A stretch of 64,000 bases of DNA from Rippkaea orientalis PCC 8801 (GTDB taxonomy: Bacteria; Cyanobacteriota; Cyanobacteriia; Cyanobacteriales; Microcystaceae), in the NCBI RefSeq assembly GCF_000021805.1, contig NC_011726.1:3442097-3506096 (forward strand), written 5' to 3'. Every line of letters begins with the position of its first letter. The first letter of the stretch is position 1. The notes under the pieces are model-generated. The model made no database searches, was not told where the DNA came from, and was given only the letters and a program-made list of their open reading frames with translations. Below are positions 1 to 9,000 of this stretch, one piece after another. The translations under genes were made by a program, and so were the position numbers.

Positions 1-112
1 TATCCCGAACCGCGCGATAATTTCCATAGTAAATATCGACGTTTTCTAGACTAAACACGGTTTCCATCTTGTTAACGTCGCTCACTTCATTAGGCATAAC
101 TTCATTATCCAT
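1..112 (-). CDS. pstB: Phosphate ABC transporter ATP-binding protein PstB (N-terminal part, cut by window edge)
   Basis: Only the first 37 or so codons are present. The reading frame begins MDNEVMPNEVSDVNKMETVF and continues SLENVDIYYGNYRAVRD, which is the usual first beta-strand region of PstB just before the Walker A loop. PstB is the cytoplasmic ATPase that powers the PstA/PstC channel. Three in-frame ATGs exist (starts at 112, 97 and 67). The outermost is preceded in frame by a stop and has an AGG about 12 bases upstream. The core family sequence begins near the third ATG, so the true start is uncertain. It lies downstream of pstA in the same direction, consistent with a pstS-C-A-B operon. 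Confidence 0.85.
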   Translation of the reverse strand, partial: MDNEVMPNEVSDVNKMETVFSLENVDIYYGNYRAVRD

Positions 113-132
113 AACTCAATTACCTGATTCAA

Positions 133-160
133 CTATTAACTATTCACTATTACCTATTCA
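133..160. repeat. Degenerate heptamer tandem repeat (CTATTNN) in pstA-pstB spacer
   Basis: Four consecutive units of the form CTATTAA, CTATTCA, CTATTAC and CTATTCA fill most of the short spacer between pstA and pstB. They belong to the class of short tandemly repeated heptamers common in cyanobacterial spacers. Confidence 0.7.
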
Positions 161-164
161 CTCA

Positions 165-1049
165 TTAATAGGTTTTTTGACGAGTTACCCAACGGGCGGT
201 TACACTGGTGATTAATACTAATAAAACGAGGATTAATGACCCTGCCCAAGCTAATTCTTGTTGCGGGGCAAAGGGAACGATCGCGTAGTTGTAAACCAGA
301 ACTGATAAAGTAGCGATGGGTTCAAATAATCCTTTTGGCCAGAAGTTAGAAAATAACGCCGTAAAGATCAACGGGGCAGTTTCTCCAGCAGCGCGGGCAA
401 TGGATAGGGTGACACCCGTTAAAATCGCCGGAACAGCAGCCGGAAGGACGATTTTTAACACCGTTTGGTAATTATAGGCTCCCAGTCCAAAGGCTGCCCA
501 ACGCACGTCTTGGGGGACAATTTGCAAGGCCTCATCCGTTGTTCTAATAATGGTTGGTAACATCAACACCGAGAGGGCAACCCCTCCAGCAATGGCAGAA
601 AATCCGACAATTTGGGTCGAAACCAAGAGCCCATAGGCGAAAATTCCTGCAATAATTGACGGAACCCCACTGAGAACATTTGTTGCAAAGCGAACCCAAC
701 GAGCGACTTGATTGCCGCCACTAAATTCCGAGAGGTAAACCGCCGCTAAAACACCGATGGGAACTGCGATCGCAGTCCCGATACCTACGGTAAAGAATGT
801 CCCAATGATAGCATTAGCGATACCTCCTTCGGAGAGTCCCGGCGGGGGAGGTAGCTTAGTAAATAAGTCTAGATTAATTCTAGCAAACCCCTTAATCATG
901 ACAAAAATGAGGACAGCGAACAGAGGAATTAGGGTAATAATCATACACAACGAAGCGATCGCTGTCCAGAAAGTATCAAAGAGAGCACGGGGGTTTCCTT
1001 GCTTCTTTTTCAGATTTAAACCGATAGTTTCACTACTTAAACTAGCCAT
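165..1049 (-). CDS. pstA: Phosphate ABC transporter permease PstA
   Basis: A 294-residue inner-membrane permease with about six hydrophobic segments. PstA pairs with PstC to form the phosphate channel driven by PstB. The central binding-protein-dependent transport domain is clear: a region near residues 95-150 (IAVPIGVLAAVYLSEFSG, then NVLSGVPSIIAGIFAYG) and the EAA loop near residues 185-215 (RWAAFGLGAYNYQTVLKIVLP followed by ARAAGETAPLIFTALF). Length matches the family. It starts at an ATG with no strong ribosome-binding site visible. It sits between pstC and pstB, with heptamer-repeat spacers on both sides. Confidence 0.95.
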   Translation of the reverse strand: MASLSSETIGLNLKKKQGNPRALFDTFWTAIASLCMIITLIPLFAVLIFVMIKGFARINLDLFTKLPPPPGLSEGGIANAIIGTFFTVGIGTAIAVPIGVLAAVYLSEFSGGNQVARWVRFATNVLSGVPSIIAGIFAYGLLVSTQIVGFSAIAGGVALSVLMLPTIIRTTDEALQIVPQDVRWAAFGLGAYNYQTVLKIVLPAAVPAILTGVTLSIARAAGETAPLIFTALFSNFWPKGLFEPIATLSVLVYNYAIVPFAPQQELAWAGSLILVLLVLITSVTARWVTRQKTY

Positions 1050-1154
1050 GGATTTTCATAAGTAAACAGGTTAATGAAGTCCCTAGGGGCTTAATATTGG
1101 TTGTGTTGAGAAAGGAGGAGGAGTGTAGGAATATAGCAAGGCTATCTCTGAAAA

Positions 1155-1191
1155 CTATTCCCTATTCCCTATTCCCTATTCCCTATTCCCT
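1155..1191. repeat. Heptamer tandem repeat (TATTCCC)x5 in pstC-pstA spacer
   Basis: Five perfect copies of a seven-base unit run up to the stop codon of pstC. The unit differs from those in the two neighbouring pst spacers, so the class recurs rather than one sequence. Confidence 0.85.
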
Positions 1192-2160
1192 CTACTGATA
1201 TTTCGCCCGAACTTGACTAACAATATAGTCGGCAGCAACGTTAACAATTAAGGTTAAAATCATCAACACCAAAGCAGCATACATCAAGGCTGAAACCTGT
1301 AGTCCTGATGCTTCAGCAAATTGGTTAGCTAATAGTGAAGAAATGGTATTAGCTGGATCGAGAAGGGATAAACTTAACCGATTGGCATTTCCAATAATCA
1401 TTGTAACTGCCATCGTCTCTCCCATCGCGCGACCGAGGGCTAACATAATTCCCCCAACAATACCCGAAAAGGCTGCCGGAATTAAGACACGGAAAATGGT
1501 TTCCCAACGGGTTGCCCCTAACCCCAAGGACGCTTGACGTAATTCAGGGGGTAAAGAAGCCAAGGAATCACGGGAAATAGCCGTAATAATCGGTAAAATC
1601 ATAATTGACAGGATGATGCCTGCGGGTAACATCCCTGGACCGGCGGGTTTAGTACTGAATAAAGGTATCCAACCTAAATTCTGGTTTAAAAAGACCCCAA
1701 TGGGAGTAACTAGGGGAATTAAGACAAAAATACCCCATAATCCGTAAACAACACTGGGAATAGCGGCCAGAAGTTCCACTAAAAAGACTAAGGGGGTACG
1801 GAATTTCAGGGGGATAAAGTTTTCGCTGAGGAAAATAGCTGTTCCGATACCGAGAGGGACAGCAATTAGCAGAGAAATCAAAGAACTGACTAAGGTTCCG
1901 TAAATAACGGGTAATGCGCCAAATTGCTCCCTTCCGGCCACAGGGTTCCAGGCACTCGTCACTAAAAAGTTAAGCCCAAAGGTTTGAATCGCTGGCCAAG
2001 CGCGTACGGTGATAACGATGGCAATGGTTAGTAAAATTAAGCCAATACTGACCGCAAACACTAAGGTTAGTCCAATAAATCCCGTATCAACAGTTTTTTC
2101 TAGGGCGGAACGAACGCCTACTCCAGTTTGTTTAGAATTAGATACAGTTGGTGTACTCAT
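1192..2160 (-). CDS. pstC: Phosphate ABC transporter permease PstC
   Basis: A 322-residue permease, partner of PstA. The start is the ATG at 2160 (MSTPTVSNSKQTGVGVRSAL). The frame stays open for another 150 codons upstream, but that stretch only translates heptamer repeats into SCLLPPA-type repetition and is not protein. Residues 30-60 form the first membrane segment. The PstC-specific region follows (SAWNPVAGREQFGALPVIYGTL), then the transport domain with SLGLGATRWETIFRVLIPAA and GRAMGETMAVTMIIGN. Family-typical length is about 310-330. The repeat begins about 20 bases upstream of the start, so no clean ribosome-binding site is visible. Confidence 0.95.
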   Translation of the reverse strand: MSTPTVSNSKQTGVGVRSALEKTVDTGFIGLTLVFAVSIGLILLTIAIVITVRAWPAIQTFGLNFLVTSAWNPVAGREQFGALPVIYGTLVSSLISLLIAVPLGIGTAIFLSENFIPLKFRTPLVFLVELLAAIPSVVYGLWGIFVLIPLVTPIGVFLNQNLGWIPLFSTKPAGPGMLPAGIILSIMILPIITAISRDSLASLPPELRQASLGLGATRWETIFRVLIPAAFSGIVGGIMLALGRAMGETMAVTMIIGNANRLSLSLLDPANTISSLLANQFAEASGLQVSALMYAALVLMILTLIVNVAADYIVSQVRAKYQ

Positions 2161-2180
2161 GATGAAGTCAGAAGTTGGGA

Positions 2181-2523
2181 GGCAAGAGGCAGAAGGCAGA
2201 AGGCAGGAGGCAGGAGGCAGGAGGCAGAAGGCAGGAGGCAGGAGGCAGAAGGCAGGAGGCAGGAGGCAGGAGGCAGAAGGCAGGAGGCAGGAGGCAGAAG
2301 GCAGGAGGCAGGAGTTAGTAGGCAGGAGGCAGGAGGCAGGAGGCAGAAGGCAGGAGGCAGAAGGCAGGAGGCAGGAGGCAGAAGGCAGGAGGCAGGAGGC
2401 AGAAGGCAGAAGGCAGAAGGCAGGAGGCAGGAGGCAGGAGGCAGAAGGCAGGAGGCAGGAGGCAGGAGGCAGAAGGCAGGAGGCAGGAGGCAGGAGGCAG
2501 GAGGCAGGAGGCAGGAGGCAGGA
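2181..2523. repeat. Large heptamer array (GGCAGGA/GGCAGAA, about 49 units) between pstS and pstC
   Basis: About 343 bases, equal to 49 seven-base units, alternate GGCAGGA and GGCAGAA, with a few variants such as GTTAGTA near 2314-2320. It lies between pstS and the pstC start inside the operon. It has no unique spacers, so it is not a CRISPR. All long open frames through it are repeat translations. Confidence 0.95.
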
Positions 2524-2530
2524 GTTAATA

Positions 2531-2611
2531 TCTCTCCCCCACTCCCCCACTCTCCCACTCCCCCACTCTCCCACTCCCCACCCTTCCCACACTCCCCACC
2601 CTTCCCACACT
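2531..2611. repeat. Pyrimidine-rich repeat with two 18-bp units in pstS-pstC spacer
   Basis: A C/T-rich stretch of CCCCACTC/TCCCACTC motifs ends in two perfect copies of CCCCACCCTTCCCACACT at 2576-2593 and 2594-2611. The same 18-mer occurs four times in a row inside the cheA-like gene at 52419-52490. Confidence 0.9.
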
Positions 2612-2623
2612 CCCTCTCAAGAA

Positions 2624-3778
2624 TTAGTTCAGTTTAATGGTGTAGTCAGGGGTAATTTGATCGGCTGCCGCGGCCACCTTCTCTCTGACGCTTTGGGGTA
2701 AAGGAACATAACCCAACGCTGAGGCAGACTCTTGACCTTTGGTGAGGCCATATTGAATCATGGCTTCTACGGCGATCGCTTTTTGGGGATCATCGTATTG
2801 CTTATTGGCCATAATCCAAGTGTAGGTGACAATGGGATAGGAATTTTCCCCTTCAGGATCGGTAATAAATTCCCGTAGATTTTCTGGTAAGACAACCGCA
2901 TCTAACGTGGCTGCTGCGCTTTCATCGTTGGGTTCAATGAATTTTCCGGCTTTGTTTTGAATGGCAGCCATAGCTAAATTATTGTTCTTAGCATAGCCGT
3001 ATTCAACGTAACCGATCGCGCCCTCATTTTGTTGGATAGCGGCGGTTACACCTTCATTCCCTTTACCCCCAAGGAATTTGCCTTTACTGGTCGGCCATTC
3101 TACACTTTTTCCTTCACCGATACTCTTTTCCCAGTCCGGGTTAATGGCACTTAAATGCTTGGTGAAGACTCCGGTGGTTCCACTACCATCAGAACGGTGT
3201 ACAACGGTAATGGGCTTATCAGGTAATGTTAGATCGGGGTTCTCGGCGGCAATTTTGGGATCATTCCATTTAGTGATCTCCCCTTTCATGATGCCAACAT
3301 AAACATCTCTAGACAGCTTGAGTCCTTCTACACCGGGTAAATTGTAGGCAAATACGATACTTCCGGCGGTCATGGGTAATAATAATACGCCTTTACTAAC
3401 CTTGGCGATTTCGTCATCTTTCATGGCCACATCACTCGCCCCAAAGTCTACGGTTCCGGCGGTGAATTGTTCTACCCCTGCCCCACTGCCCACGGACTGA
3501 TAGTTAACTTGAAGTTCAGGAATTTCACTATTAAGCTGGACAAACCAGTTTTGATATAAAGGAGCCGGAAAAGATGCTCCCGCACCAGTTAGGGCAACAT
3601 TTCCTTTAAGGGGAGGTTTTTCGGCGGGGGCTGATGCGGTGTCGCCGCCTTGCTCAGTGGCAGCCTGATCGGTGGTTTGTTGACCGCCACCGCACGCTCC
3701 TAAAGTTACGGTTAAAGCAAGTATTGATAGAGAAGATATTAAACGCGATGAGCGTTGGAATGAAAGCACTTTTAACAT
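2624..3778 (-). CDS. pstS: Phosphate-binding lipoprotein PstS
   Basis: A periplasmic phosphate receptor of 384 residues starting from the ATG at 3778. A TTG seven codons upstream is possible but less likely. The N-terminus is a lipoprotein signal with lipobox LGAC, so the protein is probably anchored by lipid at the outer face of the inner membrane. Family signatures include LTGAGASFPAPLYQNWF, YQSVGSGAGVEQF, VDFGASDVAM and HRSDGSGTTGVFTKHL, which supply the phosphate-contacting Ser/Thr/Asp/Arg loops. It is first in the pstS-C-A-B operon, with a candidate Pho box about 60 bases upstream of the ATG. The linker after the lipobox is Ala/Gln/Glu-rich. Confidence 0.95.
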   Translation of the reverse strand: MLKVLSFQRSSRLISSLSILALTVTLGACGGGQQTTDQAATEQGGDTASAPAEKPPLKGNVALTGAGASFPAPLYQNWFVQLNSEIPELQVNYQSVGSGAGVEQFTAGTVDFGASDVAMKDDEIAKVSKGVLLLPMTAGSIVFAYNLPGVEGLKLSRDVYVGIMKGEITKWNDPKIAAENPDLTLPDKPITVVHRSDGSGTTGVFTKHLSAINPDWEKSIGEGKSVEWPTSKGKFLGGKGNEGVTAAIQQNEGAIGYVEYGYAKNNNLAMAAIQNKAGKFIEPNDESAAATLDAVVLPENLREFITDPEGENSYPIVTYTWIMANKQYDDPQKAIAVEAMIQYGLTKGQESASALGYVPLPQSVREKVAAAADQITPDYTIKLN

Positions 3779-3838
3779 AATGGTGTTTGGTAAATTCAAT
3801 TAATCCACATAAACTTTAAAACAGAACTTAACGAATGT

Positions 3839-3870
3839 AGGTAAACAATAGGTTAAGAAATTCGGTTTAG
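3839..3870 (-). promoter_or_regulatory. Candidate Pho box upstream of pstS
   Basis: Read on the minus strand there are three related octamers: CTAAACCG, CTTAACCT and GTTTACCT, with spacers of 5 and 3 bases. Cyanobacterial Pho boxes bound by SphR are built from tandem PyTTAAPyPy(T/A) octamers with 3-base spacers, so the second and third fit and the first is a weak match. It lies 60-90 bases upstream of pstS and also within reach of the divergent binding-protein gene. Assignment is by pattern only. Confidence 0.5.
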
Positions 3871-4116
3871 GGTCTTGAGAGGGCTTAAATTAAAGATTTT
3901 CTAAATTTTCAGAAATTATTAATCTTGTTTTAATGTTGAGATGGGATATTCATTTCTAGAATCAGGCTTAGGAAGCATTAAGGATAAACAAAAAAGTTGG
4001 ACTAATCCTGACAAAGTGACAACTATCACCCCAATCCTAAAGACCATTAATATTACCCAAAGACTGAAAATTAAGGCTAGATAATCAATTCTTAGAGTGA
4101 ATCGTTGAGTACAATT

Positions 4117-5160
4117 ATGGAAATTCCCATTAAATGCTATTTTCTCAATTTTAAACGGGTAGGAGTAGCGATCGCGTCTCTTTTGATGCTACCTGCCTGT
4201 AGTCAAGTGTCGTCTAATGACATCAAACCGATCAAAGTTGATGGTTCAAGTACTGTGTACCCCATCACCCAAGCTGTTCTCAAAGCGTATCAACAGCAAC
4301 CGGCTTGGAAACAGGTCAAAGATCTCTCCATTGAAGATAATTTTTCAGGAACCGGAGGAGGGTTTAAGAAATTCTGTGACGGCGAAACCGATATTAATGC
4401 AGCCTCTCGTCCCATTATGATCGAAGAAATGGCAGCCTGTAATCAAAATCAAGTTCGGTACATTGAAATACCCATTGCTTTTGATGCCTTGACGGTTGTG
4501 GTTAACCCGAAAAATAATTGGACAAATACGCTAACGGTGACACAATTACAGACAGCTTGGGAGGCAAAAGCTGAAGGAAAAATCACTCAATGGAATCAAG
4601 TTGATCCCACTTATCCCAATAATCCCTTAAACCTTTATGGACCTGATAAAAAGTCGGGAACCTATGATTATTTTAGAGAAGCCGTTCTCGGTCCTAACCA
4701 AGACACTCGCCAAGATTATGTGTTTAGTGCTGATGATGAAGCCTTAGTCAATGGGGTTAGTCAAGATCCCAACGCTTTAGCCTATTTTGGCTATGCCTAT
4801 TATGAACAAAATCAGGATAAATTAAAAGCCGTGGGCATTGATAATGGACAAGGAGGGGTTCTGCCTTCGCGGGAAACGGTAGAAGCGAATCAATATAAAC
4901 CTCTAACTCGGCCGCTATTTATCTATGTTAATGCCAAAAGAGCACAAGAAAATCCAGCTTTAGAGGATTTTGTTAAATTTTATCTAGAAGCAGTCCCCGA
5001 ATTAGTTACCCAAGTCGGTTATATTCCCCTTTCCGAAGAAGGTTATCATTTAGCCAAGATACAATTTCAACGATTTGAAGTAGGAACTGTCTTTGATGGC
5101 AAACCGCAAATTGATCTGACTATTGGGGAATTATTACGCAAACAAGCAAAATTTCAATAA
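4117..5160 (+). CDS. sphX: Second phosphate-binding lipoprotein, SphX-type PstS
   Basis: A 347-residue extracytoplasmic binding protein of the PstS superfamily, divergent from pstS. I chose the ATG at 4117 over an in-frame TTG at 4105. A signal sequence ends in lipobox MLPAC. Residues 36-50 carry the ligand loop [15 protein letters not shown], and further motifs are [17 protein letters not shown] and [14 protein letters not shown]. The [15 protein letters not shown] pattern is that of the cyanobacterial SphX subgroup rather than PstS proper. It probably gives the same transporter a second phosphate receptor of different affinity or regulation. The subgroup assignment is inference. Confidence 0.8.
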   Translation: MEIPIKCYFLNFKRVGVAIASLLMLPACSQVSSNDIKPIKVDGSSTVYPITQAVLKAYQQQPAWKQVKDLSIEDNFSGTGGGFKKFCDGETDINAASRPIMIEEMAACNQNQVRYIEIPIAFDALTVVVNPKNNWTNTLTVTQLQTAWEAKAEGKITQWNQVDPTYPNNPLNLYGPDKKSGTYDYFREAVLGPNQDTRQDYVFSADDEALVNGVSQDPNALAYFGYAYYEQNQDKLKAVGIDNGQGGVLPSRETVEANQYKPLTRPLFIYVNAKRAQENPALEDFVKFYLEAVPELVTQVGYIPLSEEGYHLAKIQFQRFEVGTVFDGKPQIDLTIGELLRKQAKFQ

Positions 5161-5194
5161 AAATCTCGTATACACGAAAGCCAGTGCGTTATAT

Positions 5195-5350
5195 TATTAA
5201 CGCACCCTACGAAATCGGCGATCGCACTTCCTAACACTTCGTAGGGTGGGTTAGCGACAGCGTAACCCACCATTAAACCAATACATGAATGAACATAGAT
5301 TCGGTGCATTACATTTCATTAACGCACCCTACGAGATCGGCGATCGCACT
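5195..5350. repeat. Dispersed palindromic repeat, two copies plus inverted element
   Basis: Two near-identical 34-base copies (5195-5228 and 5317-5350; TTAACGCACCCTACG followed by a HIP1 site) flank an inverted element at 5237-5271. That element contains TTCGTAGGGTGGGTTA and TAACCCA and pairs with the first copy. The stretch follows the sphX-like gene and precedes a convergent small gene, so it could terminate transcription. Confidence 0.7.
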
Positions 5351-5373
5351 AAAGAGTTGGGTGCTATGGAGTG

Positions 5374-5697
5374 TTAGCCTTTGATACCAAATCGGTCGTA
5401 CAACATTTTTCTCAAAACATCACTACCGCGTTCTACAAATTCATCCTCAGTTTCTATTTCTGACGGCAGACCGATACGATCGCTAAATTCAGATATGAAT
5501 GCTTCATCTTGAACTAAACTGGAAACCTCCTCTGAAAACTCCTGCTTCTTGTCACTTGGAACGGAAAATGGTGTCAAAAGATTGCTAACTGCTGATGTTA
5601 GAGAGGTTTGAATAGCTGAGAGAGACATATTAGACGATGGTAAAGCTTTAGTGGGTGACTCCTCAGCTTCATCCATAAACTCTTTAAAGCTGCTCAT
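5374..5697 (-). CDS. Small hypothetical protein, acidic, 107 aa
   Basis: I do not recognise this protein. It is acidic and Ser/Glu-rich, predicted soluble and largely helical, with no signal peptide, membrane segment or Cys/His cluster. The N-terminus (MSSFKEFMDEAEESPTKALPSS) looks disordered; the C-terminal half (residues 55-107) is denser in hydrophobics. Its ATG overlaps the stop of the upstream 56-residue gene by four bases (ATGA), which strongly suggests translational coupling and that both are real. The pair is isolated between repeat DNA and cobN. Confidence 0.6.
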   Translation of the reverse strand: MSSFKEFMDEAEESPTKALPSSNMSLSAIQTSLTSAVSNLLTPFSVPSDKKQEFSEEVSSLVQDEAFISEFSDRIGLPSEIETEDEFVERGSDVLRKMLYDRFGIKG

Positions 5698-5864
5698 AAT
5701 TTGTCCTCACTCTTTCTATTTTTCCACTGTCTATAAAAGGCTCGAAGCAATTCTTCAAATGCTTTAATAACTGCTTCAATGATTTGACGTTTTGTTTTCT
5801 CATCTAGACGATCCCATAGCTGCCAGAACCATTTGATCACTTCAAAGACCCAATTAAATATCAT
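5694..5864 (-). CDS. Small Trp-rich amphipathic protein, 56 aa
   Basis: Unrecognised. I start at the ATG at 5864; the frame is also open from a TTG at 5882. The first 20 residues are rich in Trp, Phe and Ile (MIFNWVFEVIKWFWQLWDRL). The remainder is a Lys/Arg/Glu-rich helix (EKTKRQIIEAVIKAFEELLR). This resembles a membrane-associating amphipathic peptide more than a globular protein. It overlaps the next gene by ATGA. A toxin/antidote or membrane-tether/partner arrangement is possible, but nothing in the sequence proves it. Confidence 0.55.
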   Translation of the reverse strand: MIFNWVFEVIKWFWQLWDRLDEKTKRQIIEAVIKAFEELLRAFYRQWKNRKSEDKL

Positions 5865-6054
5865 TCTTCGCCCCACAAACAACCTTAAAATACCGTCCCA
5901 TAGTTAACCTGGCACTATCTAATCTTGAATCCCCATCGACAACCTGCAAGTACAGTCTTCACAAATAATTTAAGCCGCCTGACTACTTATTATACTGACT
6001 TTTTCTGGATAGTCAACCCCCAGAGGACAAAAAACAGAAATATTCTAACTATCA

Positions 6055-9000
6055 TCATTCGATCGCCCCTTCTGCATAATGAACAATATCTCTTAATTTA
6101 TCTAAAGTTTCACTATCAACTTGTTGCCATAATCCTCGTAAATTGGCTTCTAATAATCGTTCTGCCATATCGCGTAATGCCCAAGGATTTTTTTGATGGA
6201 TAAATTGTTGAACCTTATTATCAAATAAATAGGCTTCTGCTACCCCTTGATACATGAAATCTTCTACACAGTTTGCAGTAGCATCGTAGGCAAATAAATA
6301 ATCAATGGTTGCTGCCATTTCAAAGGCTCCTTTATAACCATGACGCATGACACCTTCGATCCATTTTGGATTAATAACCCTAGACCGATATACCCGTGCA
6401 ATTTCTTCTTTTAATAACCTTACTTTAGGATTGCCCACAATCGAATTATCACCAAAATAGGTTTGAGGATTTTTCCCTGTTAACGAACGAACCGCAACGG
6501 TTAACCCCCCTTGAAATTGATAATAATCGTCTGAGTCTAATAAATCATGTTCTCGATTATCCTGGTTATGCAACACAATTTGTAGAGATTTTAAGCGGTT
6601 TTTAAACACTTCTAAGACATTATGTCCGATACCTTTTTCATCATAAGCGTAGCAACTCCAATTCAGATAAGTGGTTGCTAAATCATCGTCATTATTCCAG
6701 TTTTGCGCTTCAATTAATCCCTGTAAACCTGCCCCATACGCCCCAGGTTTTGAGCCAAAAATTCGATAGGATGCCTTTAGCTTGGCTTCTTCTTTTCCTA
6801 ATCCCTGTTGCTCCCAAAATGCCTGTTCTTCCTGTACTTGCGCTGCTAAGGGGTTAATTTCTTTTTCTTCCTTTAGGCTTGACACCTCATTAATTGCATT
6901 GTATAATAAATTTAGTAAATTGGGGAAGCTGTCCCTAAAAAAGCCCGACACCCTGACCGTCACATCCACGCGAGGTCGTCCTAACACCGATGGGCTAAGG
7001 ATTTCATACCCAACTACCCGACGAGACATCCCATCCCAAACGGGTTGAACCCCCAATAATGCCAGTACCTGCGCTACATCATCGCCTCCCGTCCGCATGG
7101 TGGAAGTTCCCCAGATGGAAATCGCTAAGGTTTTGGGATATTCGCCCTGTTCTTGGGTATAGCGTTCAATTACCGCCTCTGCTGCCTTTCTCCCGATGTC
7201 CCAAGCGGTTTGGGTAGGGATAGCACGGATATCCACCGAGTAGAAGTTGCGTCCGGTGGGCAACACCTCCGGTCGTCCTCTGGTGGGGGCTCCAGCCGGT
7301 CCACTGGGGACGTATTGTCCATCGAGTCCCTTGAGTAAATTGGTGATTTCTTGGGGGGTTTGATGGAGGGATGGCAAAAGATGGGTTTGTATCCAGTGTA
7401 GCTCCTTTTCAGTAGCTTGGAGGACTTTTTCCTCACTTCTGACTTCTAAAAGTTCGCTGGCGTAGGTTTCGAGAACTTCTATCGCTTGTCCTACGGTACG
7501 GCATTGGGTGAGTTTCACGCAGAGGCGCAGAGGCGCAGAGGGAGGGAAGGAGGGGGGGTTAAAGGTAGTGTTAGGAGGGGTGGTGAGGGGGTTGAAGTCG
7601 AGGGTTAAATCTTGGGCGATCGCAGTGGTTAATCCGAGACGATTTATACTAGGAGAACGGGCAATAGATAGGGTTAATGCTTTGAGTTGGGGAGGGGGTG
7701 GACATTGACCAAAAATGTGTAGTCCGTCTCGTATTTGGGCTTCTTTGAGTTCGCATAAATAGCCGTCAGCTAGGGTTAGGAATTGGGCTAAAGAATCAGG
7801 GTTACAATTAATGCCAAGATCGTGATTAAGTTGGGTTTGATTGATGAGTTGGATCAGGCGATCACTAATTAATTTTAACCGTGAGGGATCGAGGGTTTGG
7901 GCTTCGTAATATTCATCGATAAGGCTTTCGAGTTTTTCTAAGTCTCCGTAGAGTTCGGCGCGGGTTAAGGGGGGAGTTAGATGATCTAAAATAACGGCAT
8001 GAGAACGGCGTTTTGCTTGAGAACCTTCCCCTGGATCATTGACAATAAAGGGATAAAAGTTAGGCAGGGTTTCTAGGGCTATTTCAGGGTAACAATTAGA
8101 GGATAAGGCGAGGCTTTTTCCGGGTAGCCATTCTAAGTTGCCATGTTTACCTAAATGAATGATGACTGATGCTTGAAAATGCTCTTTTAACCAATGGTAA
8201 TAGGCTAAATAATGGGGGGTCGGTTCTAAGTCGGGGGCATGGTAATTTAAACTGGGATCGAGATCGTAACCTCTGGAGGGTTGAATACCAATAAAAACAT
8301 TACCGAGTTGAATACCAGCGATAGGGAAGGGTTTAAGAGAAGTGTTTGAAAATAAGTGCCCCCAACGTTCATTAATAGCGGTTTGAATTTGAGGGGGTAA
8401 GGTTTGGAAATAGCTTTGATAGTCCGTTTGGGAAAGGCTTTGATAGATGGGACGTAATTCTTGAGACTCCAGATCGTTAGTAATTCCAGTGGTTAACCGT
8501 TTCATTAATTCGTCGGAGGTTTCTGGAATATTTGTTACTTGATATCCTGCCGTTTTTAAGGCTTTGAGAATTTCTAAACAACTGGCGGGAGTATCTAAAC
8601 CTACTCCATTGGCAATTCTGCCATTCTTATTAGGATAATTAGCCAGAATTAGCGCAATTTTTCGCTCAGCAATAGGAGTCGTTTTTAACTTAATCCAATT
8701 ATTAGCTAAGTCGGCAACAAAATTAATGCGATCAGCGACAGGTTCATAGATAATAACATCTGTTTCTAGAGCTTGATTCCAGGTTTGAACTGATTTGAAA
8801 GAAACGGCGCGAGTAATAATTCTGCCATCTACTTCAGGGAGGGCAATATTCATCGCAACGTCACGGGGATTTAACCCTTGAAAACTTGATTGCCATTGTT
8901 CCAATGTTCCGCTACTGAAAATAACTTGTAAAATGGGAATATTTAGAGTTTTCCATAACGCGACTTCATCGGATGTTTCTGACTCTAAATTGATTTTAGC

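Noticed and set aside
2161-2610. 150-residue N-terminal extension of PstC
   Set aside because: Repeat translation upstream of a well-placed ATG that gives the normal family length.
2181-2611. CRISPR array
   Set aside because: Units of 7 and 18 bases without unique spacers; no cas genes in the window.
2009-2701. Long open frames in several frames through 2157-2610
   Set aside because: They translate heptamer DNA into RRQEAGG- or SCLLPPA-type repetition; any frame stays open because the unit lacks stop codons.
5925-6203. 92-residue plus-strand frame overlapping the cobN 3' end
   Set aside because: Mostly antisense to cobN, with no family features.
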